In this document: in pieces, positions 1 to 5,618 of the stretch
How positions within the stretch are numbered: the stretch's first letter is position 1
How the letters are laid out: each line of letters starts with the position of its first letter
Assembly (NCBI GenBank): GCA_030604585.1
Contig: JAUVVP010000086.1
Coordinates: 1 to 7,316, forward strand
Length of the DNA: 7,316 nucleotides
DNA from: Planctomycetota bacterium
GTDB lineage: Bacteria; Planctomycetota; Brocadiia; SM23-32
Direction: 5' to 3'
Made by a program: the position numbers and the translations under genes
Notes under the pieces: model-generated
Database searches by the model: none
Seen by the model: the letters and a program-made list of their open reading frames with translations, nothing else
What the model was told of the DNA's origin: nothing

Positions 1-122
1 CCTCGTCACGAACGGGGTTTCGCAATAGCCCCTTAGGCAGCTCCGGAGCCCGTCCCCAATACTACGCCCGCGGCGCGGCATGTCAAGCTGCAAATCGCAG
101 GGCCCTGCCGGCATCAGCGGAA

Positions 123-151
123 GGCGAGCGCCAAGTGCAGCGGCGCTCGCC
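123..151. terminator. 10-bp perfect hairpin downstream of the barrel gene
   Basis: The arms GGCGAGCGCC (123-132) and GGCGCTCGCC (142-151) pair perfectly over 10 bp with a 9-nt loop. The hairpin lies 73-101 nt past the stop codon of the leftward gene ending at 224, so it could end that transcript or protect its 3' end. No clear T-tract follows on either strand, so it is not a canonical intrinsic terminator. The rest of bases 1-223 shows no convincing gene. Confidence 0.45.
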
Positions 152-223
152 ATGCCGATAAGGGCGGCATTGGCGAACGCCGCATGGGAGCCGCCTGACA
201 GCCTCTACGTCTTGGGCTGGAGG

Positions 224-1180
224 TCAGAACTCGTACTTGAGCACCAGCGCGTAGAGTATCTCGTCGCGCTGGTTGAGGACCGTGCCCACGTCGCCGATCA
301 CGGCGTAGATGTTCATGTGATCGTTGACAATGTAGGCGGCGTGGACGTCCCACCAGTCGTTTTCGCCTTTGATGACGCCGGCGATGCGCCCCATCTGGTC
401 GGGCATCTGCCGGTACTCGGTGCCGACGGCGAGCCGGTCGGTCACAAGCACCAGGGCGCTGCCCTCGAAGACGACCTGATAGTCGTCCGTGAAGCCGACC
501 AGGCCCAACTGCGCCGCCTTGGAGGCCCGAGCGCCGGCGGTGAACAGCACGGTCTTGCCCAGCACGGGCACGCCCTTGGTAGCGGTCAGGGTGAAGTCCA
601 CTCCGTCGTTGTCGTTGTAGCCGATGGTCTCCAGGGCGTCGCCGAGGCGGCGGTTTATCTTGTGGATCTCGTCGTTGTACTTGTAGTGCACACCCGCCGT
701 GACGGCGGGCATCCACTCCTGGTCCCACTCGCCCTCGCGGATCAGGTTCAGCCGGGCGTTGAAGTGGTGCAGCTCAACGTGACCCGATCGGATGTCCGGC
801 ACCAGCCTGGGGCCAAGTGCGGCTTGGAGGTCGTCCTCGAAGTCGTCTAACCCCAGGATATTGACCGCATAGCCCAGCTCCAGCCGCTCGAAAAGCGTCC
901 AGGTGAACGAGGCCGCTTCGAAGTCCTTGTGGCCGATGCCGCCCACGTGGACGGCGACCGCCGGTTTCCCGATGGTGGTGCCCGGGGGCCCCGGGTTCAC
1001 CAGGAGGGCCATGGGAGTCAGCACCAGCCCACCTACGCCCTCGATTGTGTGCAGAGGCAGCGGCGGTCCCTCAGTCGCTTCAGACTCCTCCTCTGCGAAC
1101 GCGCCCGCTGCGACGAACATGACCGTCGCTGCAACGACCAACATGCCTGCAATCCTGCCGCAAGTCCGCTCTTCCGTCAT
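224..1180 (-). CDS. Exported outer-membrane beta-barrel protein, DUF3034-like
   Basis: The 318-residue product starts with a classical Sec signal peptide: Arg at 5 and 9, a hydrophobic core at about 10-25, and an AFA site that fits signal peptidase I cleavage after residue 29. The mature part opens with an acidic stretch and a Gly-rich 'IEGVGG' segment followed by a TPMA motif. It continues as alternating polar/hydrophobic strands and ends in KYEF, and a C-terminal aromatic residue is typical of outer-membrane barrels. The opening motif, the 'GVHYKYND' and 'LGFTDDY' segments and the length recall the DUF3034 family, whose function is unknown; that assignment is from memory. The ATG at 1180 is chosen because AAGGAGG (1186-1192) lies 5 nt upstream and the signal peptide begins there. 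An ATG further upstream at 1225 would bury the signal sequence. It is probably monocistronic. Confidence 0.82.
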   Translation of the reverse strand: MTEERTCGRIAGMLVVAATVMFVAAGAFAEEESEATEGPPLPLHTIEGVGGLVLTPMALLVNPGPPGTTIGKPAVAVHVGGIGHKDFEAASFTWTLFERLELGYAVNILGLDDFEDDLQAALGPRLVPDIRSGHVELHHFNARLNLIREGEWDQEWMPAVTAGVHYKYNDEIHKINRRLGDALETIGYNDNDGVDFTLTATKGVPVLGKTVLFTAGARASKAAQLGLVGFTDDYQVVFEGSALVLVTDRLAVGTEYRQMPDQMGRIAGVIKGENDWWDVHAAYIVNDHMNIYAVIGDVGTVLNQRDEILYALVLKYEF

Positions 1181-1185
1181 CCGCC

Positions 1186-1192
1186 CCTCCTT
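1186..1192 (-). promoter_or_regulatory. Ribosome binding site that fixes the barrel-protein start
   Basis: On the minus strand AAGGAGG sits 5 nt before the ATG at 1180. It supports this start over the longer reading from 1225. Confidence 0.8.
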
Positions 1193-1267
1193 ATCAGCAC
1201 CACCATGCAACACCGCGGCGTGCATGGGAACACTGCCAGAGACCTGGCACGCGGAAAAAGACCCTGT

Positions 1268-1296
1268 AGGTTAACAGGGGTCCCCTCCGGTGTCAA
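1268..1296 (-). promoter_or_regulatory. Sigma70-type promoter of the barrel-protein gene
   Basis: On the minus strand a perfect -35 TTGACA (1291-1296) is separated by 17 bp from the -10-like TAACCT (1268-1273). Transcription would begin near 1261, giving a leader of about 80 nt. The -10 is a weak match (3 of 6). It lies exactly in the loop of a 6-bp dyad, CCCTGT (1262-1267) and ACAGGG (1274-1279), which could be an operator. The leader also holds a 7-bp inverted repeat, CCATGCA (1203-1209) and TGCATGG (1221-1227). Confidence 0.55.
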
Positions 1297-1299
1297 GCA

Positions 1300-1551
1300 C
1301 AAAACTACTTAACAAGCCGGCCGTGCTGCATCTGCCCATCGCGGTCGCAGTTCGCTTGGGCGCTCTGACCCGGCAGCGTAGACCGAGCCGCTGGCCGGCC
1401 GGGACGGCGGAGAGGCCCGCGGTGGAGTTGCAGGTGGTTTGGCGCCGGCTTTCCTGGCGGGTTGACAGGGTGCACCTGGTCGCGCGTCCTGAGTCGAAAG
1501 ATGGCCCGTTCAGCCTTCGCCACGTTGCGGGGTTAGGGTAGGGGCAGCGCC
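1300..1551. other. Non-coding stretch, no gene recognised
   Basis: This 250-base stretch separates the promoter of the barrel gene from the stop codon of the MDR dehydrogenase gene. The short open frames across it give Arg/Pro/Gln-rich products with no family resemblance and no good ribosome binding site. A TTGACA at about 1461 on the plus strand has no -10 at the right distance. I see no tRNA and no clear terminator. It may be a decayed region or a long 3' untranslated region of the dehydrogenase transcript. Confidence 0.5.
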
Positions 1552-2586
1552 TTACGAGCCGGTCGTCCAGTCGAGGACCACGCCCCAGTACTCGTCCTTC
1601 TGATTGAGCAGTCCCTGGTAGGCCTTCTCGATGTCGTCGGCCGGCATCCGGTGGCTGACCAGGGGAGTCACATGCAGCCTGTCGCGCGCGATCAGGTCGT
1701 ATACGGTCTCGAGGTTCCCACGAGTTGAGTTGCGCACTGGAGGCGCCGGCTCCATGGGCACGCGCCACTCCAGGGCTCCCTTGAAGGTCACCCACCGGTA
1801 ATGGACCGGATGCAGCGCTTCATTGAGATCGGCCTGGACCGAAGCGCGAGGGGAGCCGAGGAAGATCACCTCGCCGTGGTCAGCCGTCAGCTCGGCCGCC
1901 TGGCGGACGACACGCACGTCGCCGACGGCGTCCACGCTGACGCGCACTCCGTCCCCGCCGGTAAGCGACTTCACGGCCTCGGCGACCTCCTCCGGTGAGC
2001 CGCCGACCACGTGTTCGACGCCCACGCGCTGCGCCAATTCCCGCCGGGCGCCGACGGGGTCTATGCCGATAACGCGTGCCCCGCTCAGGTTGAACAACTG
2101 GGCTGCCAGGTTGCCCACTATCCCGAGCCCGAGCACGGCTACCCAGTCGTTCAACTCAAGGTCGGCAACCTGAAGTGCCGTGATCGAGACCATGGCCATC
2201 CGCGCAGCGGCCGCCGTGCCGTCGTCCAGGCCGTCCGGCACGTGGACGGTCATGTCCCAGCCCGTTCCCGTCGCGAAGTGGCGGGAGACGTGGCCGTGCA
2301 TGGTGAAGACCCTCTCGCCCACGGAGGCGACGCGCACGCCGTCACCGACGGCTATCACGCGGGAGACGTTGGCGTAGCCGGGCTTGAAGGGATAGCTGCA
2401 CCAACCGCCCGGCCGCCCTGCCTCGGGGTCCAGGCCCGTGTAGATGGCGAGTTCAGTCCCTGCGGAGATGAAGGTGGCCACGGTCTCCAGCAGCATCTCA
2501 CCCGGGCCGGGCTCGTCATGATCCAGTTCGCGGGTCAGCACGACTACGTCGTTGCGGCCTTGCGTTATCGCTTCGCGGACCTGCAT
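1552..2586 (-). CDS. Zinc-less MDR-superfamily NAD(P)-dependent dehydrogenase
   Basis: The 344-residue product has the two-domain layout of medium-chain dehydrogenases/reductases. The N-terminal GroES-like catalytic half includes 'ISAGTE' at 40-45 and a PGY segment near 69-71. A Rossmann half follows with GLGIVG (GxGxxG) at 153-158, an Asp near 176 after the second strand that favours NAD(H), and 'VDAVG' near 218-222. Zinc-dependent members have a Cys where Ala-Gly occurs in ISAGTE, and a GHE motif where this protein has GYAN. Both are missing, so a catalytic zinc is unlikely. The pattern resembles the BchC-like or threonine-dehydrogenase-like MDR subgroup annotated loosely as zinc-binding alcohol dehydrogenase. 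Substrate is unknown; a polyol or sugar derivative would fit the neighbours. The start at 2586 is 6 nt from the nearer AGGAGG. An ATG two codons upstream (2592) is an alternative. The gene lies downstream of, and co-directional with, the OYE gene. Confidence 0.85.
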   Translation of the reverse strand: MQVREAITQGRNDVVVLTRELDHDEPGPGEMLLETVATFISAGTELAIYTGLDPEAGRPGGWCSYPFKPGYANVSRVIAVGDGVRVASVGERVFTMHGHVSRHFATGTGWDMTVHVPDGLDDGTAAAARMAMVSITALQVADLELNDWVAVLGLGIVGNLAAQLFNLSGARVIGIDPVGARRELAQRVGVEHVVGGSPEEVAEAVKSLTGGDGVRVSVDAVGDVRVVRQAAELTADHGEVIFLGSPRASVQADLNEALHPVHYRWVTFKGALEWRVPMEPAPPVRNSTRGNLETVYDLIARDRLHVTPLVSHRMPADDIEKAYQGLLNQKDEYWGVVLDWTTGS

Positions 2587-2595
2587 CTTCATCCT
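2587..2595 (-). promoter_or_regulatory. Reiterated Shine-Dalgarno region before the MDR gene
   Basis: The minus strand reads AGGAGGAGG directly followed by ATG, then AAG and a second ATG. The second ATG (2586) has 6-nt spacing from the nearer AGGAGG. The first ATG (2592) has 0-3 nt. The later ATG is therefore favoured; the two choices differ by only two residues. Confidence 0.55.
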
Positions 2596-2641
2596 CCTCC
2601 TGTAGCAATGGACGTTGTGATCGCCCGACAGACGGCGCAGC

Positions 2642-2670
2642 AGCCTATCCACTCCCAGCCGGTTCATCAA
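2642..2670 (-). promoter_or_regulatory. Weak candidate promoter for the MDR gene
   Basis: On the minus strand TTGATG (2665-2670), a 17-bp spacer and TAGGCT (2642-2647) would start transcription about 50 nt before the MDR start codon, a leader length close to those of the better promoters in this window. Matches to consensus are only 4/6 and 3/6, so it may be chance. Read-through from the OYE gene is the alternative. Confidence 0.28.
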
Positions 2671-2740
2671 GGGCCGTCGGACTGGAATGGGAAGCCTGGC
2701 TCGGAGGCCCGCCGGCAACTACAGGAAGTCAGGAGGTAGC

Positions 2741-2780
2741 GCCGCTTTCCAGGCGGCACCGATTCGCCTTCAGGATCGGT
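2741..2780. repeat. Paired-hairpin, REP-like intergenic element
   Basis: Two adjacent inverted repeats fill this gap. The first has arms GCCGC (2741-2745) and GCGGC (2753-2757) around the loop TTTCCAG. The second has arms ACCGAT (2758-2763) and ATCGGT (2775-2780) around an 11-nt loop. A G+C-rich tract with further self-complementarity follows to about 2815. The stem-TCCAG-stem design is shared with the hairpin at 6652-6673, which suggests a dispersed palindromic repeat family. It lies between the OYE stop and the MDR promoter region, so it may attenuate or stabilise the bicistronic transcript. Confidence 0.45.
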
Positions 2781-2823
2781 CGGTGCGCGGGCGCCGGCGG
2801 GCGCTGCGTCTTGGCCGGTCCGC

Positions 2824-3768
2824 CTACCATTGGGTGCACTCGATGGCGATGCCCTTGCTCAGATTGCCGTAGCACTTCTCGTCGCAGCGGATGCAGTTGA
2901 CGATTTCGTCGAACCGTCCCTCTCGGACCTTCTGCGGCCAGAGCGGGTCCGCGATGAGGCCCCGGCCCACCGCTATCAGGTCGGCCCGCCCCAGCGTCAG
3001 CGCCGCCAGGGCGCGCTCCACTTCGTCCATCAGGCCCACGCCGATGACCGGCACGCCGAATCGCCTGAACGGCTCGGCGAGGTCCGCCGCGGCCTCGGCA
3101 CTGGCCGGCGATATGTCCAGGACGTCAACGCCTTCCTGGACCAGCCTCGCCGCAAAGCCGAGGCTGTCATCCAGCCCGTAGCTGCCCTCCTGCACGGGCG
3201 TGTGACGGTAGAGGAGCAGGCGGTCGTCGCCCAGGCCGCGCCGCGCCGCGCTCGTTACCTCAAGCCCCATGCGCATCCGGTTCTCCAGCTCGCCGCCGAA
3301 CTTGTCCCTGCGCGCGTTGTCGGTGGGAGAGAAGAACTGGTTCAGCAGGAACCCGTGAGCGCCGTGCGGCTCGACGCCGTCGAACCCGGCTTCGGCACAT
3401 ATGCGGGCCGCCGCCTCATAGTGCCGGGTCATCTCATGAATCTCGACCGGCTCGAGGTCGCCCGGCTTCGGGTTCCGGCCGAACATCACCGGGAAGAGCT
3501 GAATGGCGGCCAGGGCACCCCCACGGTGGATGGCCTTAACCAGAGCGGCCAGGCCCTCGACGGTAAGCTCCTTGCCGAACCTGTCCGCCGCCACGGCCTC
3601 CACTATCACCATGCCGACGCCGCCGGCGGCGTGCTCGCCGTACCAACCCAGTCCTGCGTCCGAGACTATGCCCCGGTTGGTGGCCATCGGCGGCATCACC
3701 ATCCGGTTCGGGATGGTGTATCCCTTCACCTGTAGCGGCTTGAAGAGCGGCGTTACATCCACGCTCAC
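2824..3768 (-). CDS. Short Old Yellow Enzyme family FMN/4Fe-4S oxidoreductase
   Basis: The 314-residue product is an NADH:flavin oxidoreductase TIM barrel. It opens with 'LFKPLQVKG', 'NRMVMPPM' (21-28), and Gln90 in the 'IQL' strand. The flavin/substrate-site motif HGAHGFLLNQF spans 135-145, with His135 and His138 as the expected anionic-ligand pair, and 'SPTDNARRDKFGG' follows. The phosphate-binding strand ends in VGRG at 267-270. The C-terminus carries Cys292, Cys295, Cys299 and Cys311, the CxxCxxxC-x11-C spacing that binds a 4Fe-4S cluster in 2,4-dienoyl-CoA reductase and trimethylamine dehydrogenase relatives. The chain stops three residues later, so the FAD/NADH-binding domains of those enzymes are absent. 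The usual 'QLxHxGR' reads 'QLFPVMFGR', so its His is replaced. It starts at GTG with AAAGGAGG (3776-3783) 7 nt upstream. The role is probably reduction or oxidation of an activated alkene or a related bond; the substrate is unknown. Confidence 0.9.
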   Translation of the reverse strand: MSVDVTPLFKPLQVKGYTIPNRMVMPPMATNRGIVSDAGLGWYGEHAAGGVGMVIVEAVAADRFGKELTVEGLAALVKAIHRGGALAAIQLFPVMFGRNPKPGDLEPVEIHEMTRHYEAAARICAEAGFDGVEPHGAHGFLLNQFFSPTDNARRDKFGGELENRMRMGLEVTSAARRGLGDDRLLLYRHTPVQEGSYGLDDSLGFAARLVQEGVDVLDISPASAEAAADLAEPFRRFGVPVIGVGLMDEVERALAALTLGRADLIAVGRGLIADPLWPQKVREGRFDEIVNCIRCDEKCYGNLSKGIAIECTQW

Positions 3769-3775
3769 GGCAGGT

Positions 3776-3783
3776 CCTCCTTT
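3776..3783 (-). promoter_or_regulatory. Ribosome binding site supporting a GTG start
   Basis: AAAGGAGG on the minus strand lies 7 nt before the GTG at 3768. No ATG lies nearby in frame, so this site decides the start of the OYE gene. Confidence 0.8.
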
Positions 3784-3829
3784 CGGCGGAGTTTCCCGGC
3801 AGGTGAGCGACTACGGCGCCATACCTTCG

Positions 3830-3858
3830 ATCTTAGGACCATGATCGCAAAATTTCAA
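3830..3858 (-). promoter_or_regulatory. Leftward sigma70-type promoter of the OYE gene
   Basis: The minus strand has TTGAAA (3853-3858), a 17-bp spacer and TAAGAT (3830-3835). That matches the -35 consensus at 5 of 6 positions and the -10 at 4 of 6. Transcription would begin near 3823, giving a leader of about 55 nt. It faces away from the SDR promoter, with 41 bp between the two -35 boxes. Confidence 0.65.
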
Positions 3859-3899
3859 TGTGCACGCGGGCGATTCGAGTGCAGGGTACGGCCGGCGTT

Positions 3900-3928
3900 T
3901 TGACCCGGCGCGTGCGTCCTGCTAAGAT
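3900..3928 (+). promoter_or_regulatory. Rightward sigma70-type promoter of the SDR-transketolase operon
   Basis: TTGACC (3900-3905), a 17-bp spacer and TAAGAT (3923-3928) place the transcription start near 3935, about 54 nt before the SDR ATG. The -10 hexamer is identical to that of the divergent OYE promoter. The sequence between the two -35 boxes carries a direct repeat GTGCA (3860-3864 and 3879-3883). That could be a regulator half-site pair or chance. Confidence 0.65.
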
Positions 3929-3988
3929 GCTCGTTCTACGGGCCCGGCGCACGTCGAGGGCCGGCCAGTTCAGGGGTGGCGAGCGCAG

Positions 3989-4750
3989 ATGAGTTCCACG
4001 GCCAGTGATAGCATAGCGGGGCGCGTTGCCGTCGTTGTCGGCGCGGCCGGCGGGATCGGGCGCGCGGTCACGGCGCGTCTGGCGGGGGCAGGCTGCCGCC
4101 TGGCGTTGGTCGACGTAGTGGGAGATGCCCTGGACGAAGTGGCCCGTGGCGTGGGTCTGGAGGATTCGGCCTTCGCTTGCTGCGCCGACATCACGGACTG
4201 GGACCAGGTTGAGCGCACAGCGAGTGACGTGCAGGAGCGCTTCGGCGGAGCGGACATCCTGGTCAACGCGGCGGGCATCAACACGAAACAGCGCACCCTG
4301 GCCGACCTGTCGCCTGAGCAGTGGGAACGCGTGGTGGCGGTGAACCTGAACGGTGTCTTCCATTGCGTGCAGGCGTTCGTGCCGATGATGAGGGAGTCGG
4401 GCGGTGGGATCGTCGTCAACATCGTTTCGGCGGCGGCCCGGCTGGTCTCGGCCGGAGCCGGCACGCACTACTGCGCGGCCAAACGGGCCCTGCTCTCGCT
4501 TACCGAGTCCATCAACATCGAGCAGGGACGTCACGGCATACGCGCGTGCGCCATCTGCCCGGGTGAGGTGGCCACGCCCCTGGTCAACCAGCGTCCCGAG
4601 CCGCCCGGCGCGGAGCGGCTGGCTGCGATGCTGCGCCCGGAGGACGTGGCGGAGGCGGTCCATTACGTAGTGACCCGCCCGTCCCGTGTGACCGTCAGCG
4701 AGATGAGCATCTTCCCCTCGTCGCAGATCTCCGGTCGCTTCGTGGTGTGA
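3989..4750 (+). CDS. SDR-family NAD(P)-dependent dehydrogenase
   Basis: The 253-residue product is a classical short-chain dehydrogenase/reductase of normal length. The cofactor loop is GAAGGIG (18-24). Asp42 at the end of the second strand favours NAD(H) over NADP(H). NAAG (93-96), Asn119, Ser147 and Tyr161-x3-Lys165 form the catalytic set, and PG (191-192) follows the last Rossmann strand. It should interconvert a hydroxyl and a ketone on a small substrate in the cytoplasm. Being first in an operon with both transketolase subunits, it probably oxidises or reduces a sugar or polyol to make the ketose acted on by the transketolase; that is inference. The family alone would also allow a fatty-acid or polyketide reductase role. 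The site upstream of the ATG (GGTGG about 3975-3979, GAG at 3981-3983) is weak compared with the downstream genes. Confidence 0.9.
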   Translation: MSSTASDSIAGRVAVVVGAAGGIGRAVTARLAGAGCRLALVDVVGDALDEVARGVGLEDSAFACCADITDWDQVERTASDVQERFGGADILVNAAGINTKQRTLADLSPEQWERVVAVNLNGVFHCVQAFVPMMRESGGGIVVNIVSAAARLVSAGAGTHYCAAKRALLSLTESINIEQGRHGIRACAICPGEVATPLVNQRPEPPGAERLAAMLRPEDVAEAVHYVVTRPSRVTVSEMSIFPSSQISGRFVV

Positions 4751-4752
4751 GC

Positions 4753-4759
4753 AAGGAGG
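4753..4759 (+). promoter_or_regulatory. Ribosome binding site supporting a TTG start
   Basis: AAGGAGG lies 7 nt before the TTG at 4767, and no in-frame ATG precedes the conserved region. This fixes the rare TTG start of the transketolase N-terminal subunit. Confidence 0.8.
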
Positions 4760-4766
4760 CGCGGGA

Positions 4767-5615
4767 TTGGAACCGGGAGTTCAGGAGCTGCGGGAGCTGG
4801 AAAAGTGCGCGGCCGAGGTGCGCCTGCAGATCGTGCAGGCGATGGGGCCGGGCAAGGCGCATCATTTCGGCGGCTCCCTGTCCGCCGCGGACCTGCTGGT
4901 GGCGCTCTACTTCTACAAGATGCGCCACCGGGCTCGGGAGCCGGGCTGGCCGGAGCGCGACCGCTTTGTCATGAGCAAGGGACACGGTGTGCCGGCCCTT
5001 TACGTCTGCCTTGCAAGGGCCGGGTTCTTCCCCACGTCCGAACTGGCGGGCCTGAAGGAGTTCGGCAGCAGCCTCCAGGGCCACCCCGACATGCGCAAGA
5101 CAATCGGCCTGGAGGCCAACACGGGCTCGCTCGGGATGGGCTTGTCGGTGGCGAACGGGATGGCTCTGGCGGCGCGGGTGACAGGTCTGGACTACCGCGT
5201 CTACGCCCTCCTGGGCGACGGCGAGTGCCAGGAGGGGCAGGTCTGGGAGGCCGCCATGACGGCCGCGCACTACGGGCTGGACAACCTGACGGCCATCGTG
5301 GACCGCAACGAGCTTCAGGCGATGGGCCGCACCGAGGAGCGCATGAGCCTGGAGCCGATCGTGGAGAAGTGGCGCGGCTTCGGCTGGCGGACGCGGGAGA
5401 TTGACGGCCATAGCATGAGCGAGATATGTACGGCATTGGACGATGCCGCTCGGACGAGAGGGGCGCCGTCCGTCATCGTCGCCCACACCGTGAAAGGGAA
5501 GGGGGTCTCCTTCATGGAAGGCCGGCCGGGGTTCCACAACGCGAAGCTGACGGACGAGCAGTACCGCAATGCCGTGGCGGAACTAGAAGCAGGGATAGCG
5601 TCGCTGGGAGGGTAG
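4767..5615 (+). CDS. Transketolase, N-terminal subunit (thiamine diphosphate-binding)
   Basis: The 282-residue product is the N-terminal (pyrophosphate-binding) half of transketolase. It has His33 in 'AHHFGGSLSAADLL', 'MSKGHGVPALY' at 69-79, and 'GHP' near 105-107. 'TGSLGMGLSVANG' spans 119-131. The thiamine-diphosphate motif starts with GDGECQEG (150-157) and ends with Asn181 in 'IVDRNELQ'. A His-containing 'FHN' lies near 257-259. It needs the partner encoded next for an active site; split transketolases form an alpha2beta2 complex. The reaction is transfer of a two-carbon ketol unit from a ketose to an aldose. It begins with TTG, 16 nt after the SDR stop codon, so it is in the same transcript. 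Split enzymes of this kind are known both in the pentose phosphate pathway and in dedicated sugar pathways such as apiose or sulfoquinovose breakdown; the sequence does not decide between these. Confidence 0.93.
   Translation: MEPGVQELRELEKCAAEVRLQIVQAMGPGKAHHFGGSLSAADLLVALYFYKMRHRAREPGWPERDRFVMSKGHGVPALYVCLARAGFFPTSELAGLKEFGSSLQGHPDMRKTIGLEANTGSLGMGLSVANGMALAARVTGLDYRVYALLGDGECQEGQVWEAAMTAAHYGLDNLTAIVDRNELQAMGRTEERMSLEPIVEKWRGFGWRTREIDGHSMSEICTALDDAARTRGAPSVIVAHTVKGKGVSFMEGRPGFHNAKLTDEQYRNAVAELEAGIASLGG
5606..5612 (+). promoter_or_regulatory. Ribosome binding site inside the end of the previous gene
   Basis: GGGAGGG overlaps the last two codons (Gly-Gly) of the N-terminal subunit gene and lies 6 nt before the ATG at 5619. 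This arrangement suggests translational coupling, which would favour equal production of the two subunits. Confidence 0.7.
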
Positions 5616-5618
5616 CGC

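Noticed and set aside
1..60. GGGG...CCCC near the start as a terminator hairpin
   Set aside because: The arm is only about 4 bp with a long loop; too weak to annotate.
80..850. 256-codon plus-strand open frame over the barrel-protein gene
   Set aside because: It is antisense to a gene with a clear signal peptide, Shine-Dalgarno and promoter. Its product is a Val/Asp/His-rich shadow without family features.
1456..1490. TTGACA at about 1461 on the plus strand as a promoter
   Set aside because: No -10-like hexamer occurs 15-19 bp downstream, and no plus-strand gene follows.
1305..1523. Short open frames in the non-coding gap, both strands
   Set aside because: Arg/Pro-rich products with no recognisable domain and no convincing ribosome binding site.
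2830..3735. 301-codon plus-strand open frame
   Set aside because: It lies entirely antisense to the OYE gene, whose active-site and iron-sulfur motifs are unmistakable. It is a consequence of high G+C codon use.
3941..3964. GGCCC/GGGCC pairing in the SDR leader as a riboswitch or attenuator
   Set aside because: Only 5 bp with alternative pairings expected in such G+C-rich sequence; no known riboswitch core is visible.
3833..4663. 276-codon minus-strand open frame over the SDR gene
   Set aside because: Arg/His-rich composition with no motif. It covers a gene with the full SDR catalytic set and runs through the divergent promoter region.
4695..5537. 280-codon minus-strand open frame over the transketolase N-terminal subunit
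   Set aside because: Antisense shadow; the opposite strand carries the thiamine-diphosphate motif.
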